Origin: Alphaproteobacteria bacterium
GTDB taxonomy: Bacteria > Pseudomonadota > Alphaproteobacteria > Sphingomonadales > Emcibacteraceae
Assembly (NCBI GenBank): GCA_002749135.1
Contig: NVVY01000016.1
Location: forward strand, 21,868-28,724
Direction of reading: 5' to 3'
Length of the DNA stretch: 6,857 nucleotides
Part shown: positions 1-4,884 of the stretch, in pieces
How positions within the stretch are numbered: position 1 is the first letter of the stretch
How the letters are laid out: the number at the start of each line of letters is the position of its first letter
The notes under the pieces: model-generated
The model's input: the letters and a program-made list of their open reading frames with translations, nothing else
The model's database searches: none
Told to the model about the DNA's origin: nothing
Translations under genes and position numbers: made by a program

Positions 1-1500
1 CAGGGGCGGTTGATCATTGTGGCCAATCATCCCATCGGGTCGCTGGACGGCCTTGCTCTGCTGCGCTTGGTATCCCGGGTGCGGCGGGATGTGAAGATCG
101 TATCCAATGACCGGCTTAGTGTTATCGAACCGATTACGGATTTGATCTTTCCGGTGGATAATATGAAGGGCACCACCAGCCGGGCACAGGTCATGGCCAT
201 CAGTCAGTTTCTCAATGATGAGGGGGCGGTGATCATCTTTCCGGCGGGGGAGGTGTCACGTATGGGCCCGCGCGGGGTGCGGGACGGCAAATGGCGCAAG
301 GGCTTTCTGAAAATCGCCCGGCGGACCCGTTCGCCCATTTTGCCGATTTATGTCCATGCCCGTAATTCGCTGGCTTTCTATCTGGCTTCATTTTTTTCCA
401 AACGGCTGGCGGTGGTGATGCTGGTGCGGGAAATGTTTGGTCAGGCCCGTAAAACAGTGCCGATCCGGGTGGGGGAGCTGGTGGATTACAAGTCCCTGAC
501 CGGCACCCATGACACGGCCCTCGCCAAATTATTCCGGTCCCATGTGGAGCGGGTGGGCAAGGGTAAAAAGGGTCTGTTGCGCACCTATATTTCCGTGGCC
601 CAGCCCGAAAGATCCCGTGAGGTTTACCGGGAATTGTCCCGCCATGAAGTTCTGGGGGAAAGCCCGGACGGCAAGGTGATTTATCTGGCGAAAGACATTG
701 GCGATACGGCTCTGCTCCGGGAAATCGGACGCCTGCGGGAGGAAACTTTCCGGGCGGTGGGGGAGGGCACCGGCAAGGCCCGTGATTTTGATCACTATGA
801 TATAGATTACTATCATCTGGTGTTGTGGGACCCTGAGCATATGGAAATTGCCGGGGCTTATCGTTTTTGTGATACGGCCAGGCTGATTAGGGAAAAGGGG
901 CGGCGGGCGCTCTATACCACACGCCTGTTTGAGCTGGGTAATCAGATGGACCCCTATTTGCAACAGGGGTTGGAGCTGGGCCGCAGCTTCGTTCAGCCTA
1001 AATACTGGGGCAAGCGCAGCCTTGAATATCTGTGGATCGGGATGGGGGCTTTCTTGCGGAAACATCCCGATTACCGCTATTTATTTGGTGCGGTGAGTAT
1101 TTCCAACCAAATGCCACAGGCGGCTCAGGATTTAATGGTTTATTTCTATCGCCTGTATTTTCAACAGCGGCAGGGGGTCGTGTCTTCCTATCACCCCTAT
1201 CATTTCAAGCAGAAATCCATTGAGGATCTGGCCCTGACGTTCGCCGGCGATAATTATCCGGCGGATTTCCGCAAGCTGAAAGAATTGCTGGCCAATATGG
1301 GGGTCGCCATCCCCACCCTCTATAAGCAATATACCGAACTTACCGAACCGGGCGGCACCCAGTTCTTTGACTTTGGCACAGACCCCGCCTTTGCCGATGC
1401 GGTGGACGGTATGGTCATGGTTGACCTTCACCTGTTGAAGGCAAAAAAGCGGGCGCGTTATATGGGGCCGGACGTAAAGTTTATGACGAGCCCAGAATGA
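1..1500 (+). CDS. Bifunctional acyltransferase (LPLAT domain + OlsB/hemolysin-like GNAT), OlsF-like, 5' truncated by the window
   Basis: The frame is open from base 1 (Gln-Gly-Arg before the first possible start, a TTG at position 10), so the gene begins upstream and 499 codons are visible. The first motif is NHPIGSLDG (visible residues 9-17), the His/Asp active-site block of lysophospholipid acyltransferases in its HPxGxxDG form. FPAGE follows at about 80-84, the acyl-acceptor block. From about residue 210 a second domain begins, with ELGRSFVQPKYWGKRSLEYLW and GAVSISNQMP, typical of the OlsB/putative-hemolysin acyl-ACP N-acyltransferase family. An O-acyltransferase fused to an N-acyltransferase is the layout of OlsF, which makes ornithine lipid from ornithine and two acyl chains at the inner membrane. 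The ornithine-lipid role is inferred; another acylated amino-acid lipid is possible. The stop lies 4 nt from the convergent grpE stop, with no separate terminator. Confidence 0.88.
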   Translation, partial: QGRLIIVANHPIGSLDGLALLRLVSRVRRDVKIVSNDRLSVIEPITDLIFPVDNMKGTTSRAQVMAISQFLNDEGAVIIFPAGEVSRMGPRGVRDGKWRKGFLKIARRTRSPILPIYVHARNSLAFYLASFFSKRLAVVMLVREMFGQARKTVPIRVGELVDYKSLTGTHDTALAKLFRSHVERVGKGKKGLLRTYISVAQPERSREVYRELSRHEVLGESPDGKVIYLAKDIGDTALLREIGRLREETFRAVGEGTGKARDFDHYDIDYYHLVLWDPEHMEIAGAYRFCDTARLIREKGRRALYTTRLFELGNQMDPYLQQGLELGRSFVQPKYWGKRSLEYLWIGMGAFLRKHPDYRYLFGAVSISNQMPQAAQDLMVYFYRLYFQQRQGVVSSYHPYHFKQKSIEDLALTFAGDNYPADFRKLKELLANMGVAIPTLYKQYTELTEPGGTQFFDFGTDPAFADAVDGMVMVDLHLLKAKKRARYMGPDVKFMTSPE

Positions 1501-1504
1501 ATAT

Positions 1505-2092
1505 TTATGCCTTGGTATCTATATGCTCTGTCTGAGGCTTCCCGCCGCCTTTGGCAACACCGACCATGGCCGGACGGAGCAGGCGGTCTTTGATTTTATA
1601 GCCAATCTGCATGACCTGAACGATGGTGCCGTCTTCCTCACCCGTGTCGGGCAATTCAAATAATGCCTGATGGAGGTCATGGCTGAATTTTTCGCCCATG
1701 GGGTCAATCTTCTTGATGTTATGACGTTCCAGCATATTGAGCAGTTCCCGTTCGGTCATTTCAATGCCCTCAACCAATGTCTTGGCATTGTCGCCAAGGT
1801 CGGTATCTTCGGGGATGCTGTCCAGTGCCCGGCGCAGGTTGTCGCCCACACTCAGCAAATCCCGGGCAAAGGCGGTCATGGCATAATTGGCGGCATCGGC
1901 TTTTTCCCGGTCAGAACGGCGGCGCAGATTTTCTGTCTCTGCAACAGCCCGGAGCAGTCGGTCCTTCAGGTCGGCAATCTCGGCAACGGCGGCGGCCAGC
2001 TTGTCATCCTGCTGGTCCTCCTGCGGCGCGGATGTGTCCGGGGTCTCATTTTCAACAGGGTCGTTTTCTGTATTTTCACTATTATCCGTCAT
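1505..2092 (-). CDS. grpE: GrpE, nucleotide exchange factor of DnaK
   Basis: This 195-residue protein has the usual GrpE length. The first 30 or so residues are acidic and low-complexity. A long helix rich in heptad-like Leu/Ala/Glu follows (about 30-85, containing LKDRLLRAVAETENLRRR), which forms the dimeric coiled coil. The C-terminal beta domain carries the family signature: FSHDLHQALFELP, then GYKIKDRLLRPAMVGVAKG. GrpE opens the DnaK nucleotide site to release ADP and so resets the Hsp70 cycle in the cytoplasm. The ATG lies 16 nt after the hrcA stop, so the two genes are very probably co-transcribed. The leader has only a weak GAG-type ribosome site in TTTGAGAAA, and the same nonamer precedes hrcA. 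No dnaK or dnaJ is in the window. Confidence 0.97.
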   Translation of the reverse strand: MTDNSENTENDPVENETPDTSAPQEDQQDDKLAAAVAEIADLKDRLLRAVAETENLRRRSDREKADAANYAMTAFARDLLSVGDNLRRALDSIPEDTDLGDNAKTLVEGIEMTERELLNMLERHNIKKIDPMGEKFSHDLHQALFELPDTGEEDGTIVQVMQIGYKIKDRLLRPAMVGVAKGGGKPQTEHIDTKA

Positions 2093-2108
2093 ATTTCATT
2101 TCTCAAAT

Positions 2109-3161
2109 TTAAAGAATTGTACCAATTACTTTTGCCGTATAATCCACAAGCGGAATTATCCGGGCATAGTCTATGCGTGTCGGGCCAATCACCCCGATCA
2201 CGCCAAGGATATTATTATTACCGTCCATATAGGGGGAAGCGATAACAGAAGAATCGGACAGGGAAAAGAGATTATTCTCTGAACCGATAAAAATTCGCAC
2301 CCCATCAGCATTGCGGGCGTTTTCCAGCAGGTCAATAAGGTCTTTTTTGCTTTCAAGGTCCCGAAACAGGTGCTGGATTCGCTCCAGGTCACTGACGGCC
2401 GCCATATTGTCCAGCAGATTCGCCTGTCCTCTTATGATCAGATTATCCTGATGGGGGTTATTACCGATTGTCTGCTTTCCGGCCCAGACCGCGAATCCCT
2501 GTTCCACGACAGACCGGGTCAGGCTGTCCAGTTCGGCCTGCTGATTTTTCAGTTCCTGCTCGATATTCTCTTTGGCTTCGGCACAGGTCCGGCCCACCAG
2601 CCGGGCATTCAGGTAATTTCCGGCCTGCGTCAGGGCCGCCGGAGTCAGGCCGAGGGGGATTTTGATCAGGCGGTTTTCCACATCATCGCCCTCACTGACC
2701 ATAACCACAAGGGCCTGTCCGGGGCTGAGATAAACAAATTCCAGATGTTTCAGGGGCAGATCATTTTTCGGCGCAATCACCAGGCTCGCGCATTGGGACA
2801 GACCCGACAACATGGTCGTGGCCCGGGTCAACAGGTCTTCCACATTATGGCCGCTTTCCTGACATTTTACCCGGATGGTGGTGCGCTCGGATTTGGACAG
2901 GTTACCCATCTCCAGCATGCCATTGACAAATAACCTGAGGCCCACATTGGTCGGGATACGCCCCGCCGATTTATGGGGGGAGAATATCAAGCCGCTGTCC
3001 TCAAGGTCGGCCATGACATTACGTATGCTGGCCGGGGACAGGGGATTATTCAGCCGCTGACTCAGGGTGCGCGAACCCACTGGCTCACCGGTAAGGATAT
3101 AGGTGTCCACAATCTGCCGGAATATGGTCCGGGACCTCTGGTTTAAATCTTCAATCAACAT
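2109..3161 (-). CDS. hrcA: HrcA, heat-inducible transcription repressor
   Basis: The protein has 350 residues from the ATG at 3161, the normal HrcA length. The open frame extends 18 codons further, but that part overlaps the predicted promoter and is unlike the family. The N-terminal winged helix-turn-helix (about 5-85) contains IVDTYILTGEPVGSRTLS, SPASIRNVMADLEDSGLI and SAGRIPT, all strong HrcA motifs. A GAF-like and dimerisation region follows, ending in the conserved GVIGVIGPTRIDYARIIPLV block. HrcA binds CIRCE (TTAGCACTC-N9-GAGTGCTAA), usually before groESL, and its folding depends on GroEL. No CIRCE is visible before this gene, so autoregulation is not supported here. It is followed by grpE 16 nt downstream. 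Confidence 0.97.
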   Translation of the reverse strand: MLIEDLNQRSRTIFRQIVDTYILTGEPVGSRTLSQRLNNPLSPASIRNVMADLEDSGLIFSPHKSAGRIPTNVGLRLFVNGMLEMGNLSKSERTTIRVKCQESGHNVEDLLTRATTMLSGLSQCASLVIAPKNDLPLKHLEFVYLSPGQALVVMVSEGDDVENRLIKIPLGLTPAALTQAGNYLNARLVGRTCAEAKENIEQELKNQQAELDSLTRSVVEQGFAVWAGKQTIGNNPHQDNLIIRGQANLLDNMAAVSDLERIQHLFRDLESKKDLIDLLENARNADGVRIFIGSENNLFSLSDSSVIASPYMDGNNNILGVIGVIGPTRIDYARIIPLVDYTAKVIGTIL

Positions 3162-3177
3162 TTTTTTCTCAAACCCA

Positions 3178-3206
3178 AATGTAGGGACTATGGCCGACAA
3201 TTTCAA
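3178..3206 (-). promoter_or_regulatory. Predicted promoter of hrcA-grpE
   Basis: On the minus strand, TTGAAA (3206-3201) and TACATT (3183-3178) are separated by exactly 17 bp, matching 5/6 and 4/6 of the sigma70 hexamers. Transcription would start close to 3171, giving a short leader containing TTTGAGAAAAAA before the ATG at 3161. The same stretch can also be read as a loose sigma32 site (TTGAAA with a C-rich CCCTACATTT), so heat induction by RpoH is possible but not demonstrated. Confidence 0.5.
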
Positions 3207-3208
3207 TG

Positions 3209-3258
3209 TATACACATCTCACTGCAAAATCCGAAAGTTTTGATGTGAGATGTGTATA
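3209..3258. repeat. Long interrupted inverted repeat immediately upstream of the hrcA promoter
   Basis: The arms TATACACATCTCAC (3209-3222) and GTGAGATGTGTATA (3245-3258) are perfectly complementary over 14 bp. After two mismatched pairs, CAAAA (3225-3229) and TTTTG (3238-3242) extend the pairing, leaving an 8-nt loop, TCCGAAAG. As RNA this is a hairpin of about 21 bp, but no U-run follows, so it is not a typical intrinsic terminator. It ends 2 bp from the hrcA -35. It could be a two-site operator, a small mobile-element end, or a scar at the edge of the foreign segment that begins here. It is not a CIRCE element. Confidence 0.85.
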
Positions 3259-3259
3259 A

Positions 3260-3397
3260 CCCTATTTTCTATGTCGTTACTGCCTTGATCTGGCCTGCTC
3301 GGTGCAACGGGAAAAATATTATGACAGGGTAGTAAGACAGGCGGAAAAGATACGCGAACGGCTAGGTGATGAATTTGGCATATTGGATGGCCCGTAA
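3260..3397 (+). pseudogene. Unrecognised coding remnant, C-terminal-like
   Basis: A frame open for 45 codons runs from just after a TAA inside the right arm of the inverted repeat to TAA at 3395-3397. The only common start is GTG at 3302, with no convincing ribosome site. The last 32 residues look like real protein: a charged amphipathic helix (QREKYYDRVVRQAEKI, then RERLGDEFG). I do not recognise the family. The codon choice (GTA, AGA, ATA, CTA) resembles the neighbouring cas9 remnant more than the flanking chromosomal genes. The likeliest reading is the 3' end of a gene that once sat beside the CRISPR locus and whose 5' part has been deleted. A spurious frame cannot be excluded. Confidence 0.35.
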
Positions 3398-3442
3398 AAA
3401 AGCTATCCCCGCCTTCTATATAGTTGACGGGGACAGAGCTTT
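3396..3442 (-). terminator. Rho-independent terminator of the tracrRNA
   Basis: On the minus strand, AAAGCU (3442-3437) and AGCUUU (3404-3399) form an outer stem around UCCCCGUC / GGCGGGGA with a 12-nt loop, and a run of six U (3401-3396) ends it. The hairpin also serves as the 3' structural element of the tracrRNA. Confidence 0.8.
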
Positions 3443-3492
3443 ACGGAAATAAATTCCTTATCACAACAACGCTTTTCACACCGATTTGTTGT
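3396..3492 (-). ncRNA. Predicted tracrRNA of a degraded type II-C CRISPR-Cas system
   Basis: Read on the minus strand, about 97 nt. The 5' part (3492-3461) is the anti-repeat; its ends ACAACAA and TTGTTGT are self-complementary, as in many II-C repeats. Then comes GAUAAGG with a small hairpin GGAA-UUUAU-UUCC (3457-3445). GUAAAGCUCUG leads into a strong stem UCCCCGUC / GGCGGGGA (3433-3426 with 3413-3406), closed by AGCUUUUUU. The order of elements, and the strings UAAGG, CCG and GCUCUG before a C-run stem, match the Neisseria Cas9 tracrRNA as I remember it. In a working system this RNA pairs with the crRNA repeat and is bound by Cas9. It lies head-to-head with the cas9 remnant, the expected place. 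All structural elements appear intact, unlike cas9. No repeat array is in the window, so the pairing partner cannot be checked. Confidence 0.8.
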
Positions 3493-3498
3493 AAAGGC

Positions 3499-3527
3499 AG
3501 TAAAACAGCTTTATTAAAGGTAATCAA
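3499..3527 (-). promoter_or_regulatory. Predicted promoter of the tracrRNA
   Basis: On the minus strand, TTGATT (3527-3522) and TTTACT (3504-3499) are 17 bp apart, each matching 4/6 of the sigma70 consensus. The start would fall near 3492, exactly at the beginning of the anti-repeat, which supports both the promoter and the RNA boundary. It overlaps the cas9 leader on the other strand. Confidence 0.5.
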
Positions 3528-3547
3528 CAAAAAAATGGCAATTTGAT

Positions 3548-3742
3548 ATGGTTCAGATAGTCGGTATTGATACGGGTATTGCAAGCGTTGGCTAGGCAGT
3601 ACTTGATTTGTCGAATGAGAAAATAATTGATGCGGGTGTGAGGATATTTGAGGCAGCAGAGAACGGTAAGGACGGGGCCTTCCTTGCCCTGCCCAGGCGT
3701 GTCAAAAGACTTGCCCGGCGCATATCTTTCGACGCTCGATAA
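3548..3742 (+). pseudogene. cas9: cas9 (type II-C) remnant, N-terminal RuvC-I and bridge-helix segment
   Basis: From ATG 3548 the frame reads MVQIVGIDTGIASVG, a stop, then AVLDL, IIDAGVRIFEAAENGKDGA and LALPRRVKRLARR. This is the N-terminus of a type II-C Cas9: RuvC-I with the catalytic Asp of G-x-D (residue 8), the IASVGWA motif, the GVR.F..AE segment and the ALPRR arginine-rich bridge helix. The invariant Trp is TAG (3593-3595), one G-to-A change from TGG. The frame then leaves the family after RRIS and stops at TAA 3740-3742. An alternative ATG at 3535 opens a different frame that stops after three codons. AAAGG at 3516-3520 is too far from 3548 to be a convincing ribosome site, so the original start may also have been frameshifted. 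The rest of the roughly 1,000-residue protein is missing, so no functional nuclease can be made. Confidence 0.93.
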
Positions 3743-3839
3743 AAAACGTAACAATCCCGGGGCTTATAATCATACTGTTACCTGCGACCTTCTGGCCGAG
3801 GAAGTGAGGGTTATTTTTGCTCGTCAAAAGGATTTTGGC
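3741..3839 (+). pseudogene. cas9: cas9 (type II-C) remnant, internal recognition-lobe segment
   Basis: In a different frame from the first piece, the sequence reads KKRNNPGAYNHTVTCD then LLAEEVRVIFARQKDFG. This aligns with the recognition-lobe motif of II-C Cas9s, which in the Neisseria protein is YSHTFSRKDL...LLFEKQKEFG at roughly residues 195-225. About 130-140 residues between the bridge helix and this motif are therefore deleted, and the junction at 3722-3745 changes frame. The usual Arg after HTV[TS] is Cys (TGC), again explainable by one transition. The frame stops at TGA 3846-3848. A possible continuation (IEEVIDDQRFLIG, 3871-3909, a third frame) overlaps the small minus-strand gene and is discussed in the findings. 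Confidence 0.85.
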
Positions 3840-3840
3840 A

Positions 3841-3984
3841 CTAGTTGAAATATTCCCATAGCCCAACGTTATAGAGGAAGTCATTGACGATCAGCGGTTC
3901 CTGATTGGCAAAGCCAATGGCAATGCCGACTATCATTAATGTCAGTATGCCAAAGGCCAATTTGCCTGAAGCTAAATTTTGCAT
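3841..3984 (-). CDS. Small membrane peptide, 47 residues, under apparent CtrA control
   Basis: I do not recognise a family. The peptide starts MQNLASGK and has one hydrophobic stretch, LAFGILTLMIVGIAIGFA (about 9-26), long enough for a single membrane span. A polar and aromatic tail follows (EPLIVNDFLYNVGLWEYFN). The case for a real gene is the context: AAGGA (3997-3993) lies 8 nt before the ATG, a 17-bp-spaced promoter precedes it, and two full CtrA boxes sit at the promoter. The stop codon (3843-3841) falls within 2 nt of the end of the clear cas9 similarity, so its 3' end may lie at, or have been altered by, the scar of the CRISPR deletion. With no charged cluster to orient the span, topology is uncertain. 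Confidence 0.6.
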   Translation of the reverse strand: MQNLASGKLAFGILTLMIVGIAIGFANQEPLIVNDFLYNVGLWEYFN

Positions 3985-3995
3985 TATATCAATCC

Positions 3996-4011
3996 TTAAC
4001 ATTTTGTTAAC
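3996..4011. promoter_or_regulatory. CtrA-type box 1, TTAA-N7-TTAAC
   Basis: TTAA-CATTTTG-TTAAC is an exact match to the full CtrA recognition pattern known from Caulobacter and other alphaproteobacteria. It covers the predicted start of transcription of the 47-codon gene (about 4010) and abuts its ribosome site. At that position CtrA would be expected to block initiation. Confidence 0.65.
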
Positions 4012-4016
4012 CAGTT

Positions 4017-4045
4017 ACGATAGATATAAGCAAACCCCGTGCCAA
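4017..4045 (-). promoter_or_regulatory. Predicted promoter of the 47-codon membrane peptide gene
   Basis: On the minus strand, TTGGCA (4045-4040, 5/6) and TATCGT (4022-4017, 4/6) are exactly 17 bp apart, placing the start near 4010 and leaving a leader of about 26 nt that contains AAGGA. It is bracketed by the two CtrA boxes. Confidence 0.5.
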
Positions 4046-4071
4046 ACGGTCAAAGGTGAGGGAAATAAAGG

Positions 4072-4088
4072 TTAACGGACGGTTAACC
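4072..4088. promoter_or_regulatory. CtrA-type box 2, TTAA-N7-TTAACC
   Basis: TTAA-CGGACGG-TTAACC is a second exact TTAA-N7-TTAA site, followed by AT so that it also contains the TTAACCAT half-site pattern. It is centred about 70 bp upstream of the predicted start of the small gene, a position compatible with activation or cooperative binding with box 1. The surrounding 3985-4180 gap holds no other gene that I can see. Confidence 0.65.
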
Positions 4089-4180
4089 ATAAAAATCAAA
4101 AGGGCTGGAAGTGTAAAGTTTTTTGACAGTTTTACCTTTTTAGACCGAAAAGTCCCATTTTGAAACATTCAGGCCATGCG

Positions 4181-4864
4181 TCAGATCAAACCCAGTGTTT
4201 TCAGGCTGGTCTGGCCGCTTTTTGAGATGATCAGGTGATCATGGAGCAGGACGCCCAATTGTTTGCCGGCTTCCTCAATCCGTTTGGTCATGTCCACATC
4301 ATCGCGGCTTGGGGTCGGGTCGCCGCTGGGGTGGTTATGAACCAGAATGATGGCTGTGGAATGAAGCTCAAGAGCGCGTTTGATCACCTCGCGCGGGTAA
4401 ACGGGGGTATGGTCAATGGTGCCTTGCTGTTGTTTTTCATCGGCAATCAGGCGGTTTTGCCGATCCAGAAACAGAATGCGGAATTGTTCGGTTTTTTGGT
4501 GGCCCATCTTTATCTGACAATAGTCAATCAGGGCCTGCCAGTTGGACAGCACCGGCTTGTCCATGATTTGACCCTGAGCCAGTTTTTGTGCCGACGCCTC
4601 AACCAGCTTCAGGGCCGTGACCACCGTATCGCCCACCCCGGATACCTCCATTAACTGACCGGGCGGGGCCGTAATGACCTCGGCATAGCAGCCGAAACGG
4701 GCAATTAAATCTTTGGCCAGCGGTTTTACATCACGCCTAGGGATGGCGGTATAGAGCAGGAGTTCCAGCAGTTCATAATCGGCGAGGGCCTGGGTGCCGC
4801 CGCTGCGAAAGCGATCTTTCAGTCTTTGGCGGTGGCCCGTGTAATGTGGTTTATCTGAAGCCAA
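4181..4864 (-). CDS. radC: RadC family protein with JAMM/MPN+ metalloprotease-like domain
   Basis: The 227-residue protein begins with [13 protein letters not shown], the usual N-terminus of alphaproteobacterial Rad[21 protein letters not shown] and a helix-hairpin-helix-like [16 protein letters not shown] (about 71-86) follow. The C-terminal domain carries the zinc site [14 protein letters not shown]: His176, His178 and Asp189 (HxH-x10-D). RadC was named for DNA repair, but the original assignment was withdrawn and its biochemical role is unsettled. The start is a TTG (4864) with AGGGGG upstream; there is no in-frame ATG nearby and the family begins here. It lies 20 nt after the map stop, so it is probably the last gene of sfsA-map-radC. 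No hairpin with a T-run follows its stop. Confidence 0.94.
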   Translation of the reverse strand: MASDKPHYTGHRQRLKDRFRSGGTQALADYELLELLLYTAIPRRDVKPLAKDLIARFGCYAEVITAPPGQLMEVSGVGDTVVTALKLVEASAQKLAQGQIMDKPVLSNWQALIDYCQIKMGHQKTEQFRILFLDRQNRLIADEKQQQGTIDHTPVYPREVIKRALELHSTAIILVHNHPSGDPTPSRDDVDMTKRIEEAGKQLGVLLHDHLIISKSGQTSLKTLGLI

Positions 4865-4884
4865 AATCTGCCCCCTGCGCTGTT

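Noticed and set aside
3162..3215. Upstream extension of hrcA to an ATG at 3215
   Set aside because: It overlaps the predicted promoter and inverted repeat, and HrcA proteins begin near the MLIEDLNQRS segment.
3209..3258. Similarity of the inverted-repeat arms to the Tn5 mosaic end used in sequencing libraries (shared AGATGTGTATAA)
   Set aside because: Only 11-12 of the 19 mosaic-end bases match, and the flanks diverge at once on both sides; a library artefact would carry the full 19 bases.
3461..3495. A CRISPR array
   Set aside because: Only one repeat-like unit is present, with no spacers or second copy; its position and the following hairpins fit a tracrRNA anti-repeat instead.
3648..3848. 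66-codon plus-strand frame as a gene
   Set aside because: Its first 30 codons lie out of frame over the cas9 N-terminal piece, and only the last part is the second cas9 segment; it has no ribosome site. It is treated as part of the pseudogene.
3524..3884. Minus-strand frames of 76 and 60 codons over the cas9 remnant
   Set aside because: They are antisense to recognisable Cas9 sequence, have no family features and no convincing starts.
4110..4160. Possible terminator after radC (GTAAA...TTTAC and CTTTT...AAAAG pairings)
   Set aside because: The stems are short and AT-rich, with no T-run in the proper place on the minus strand.
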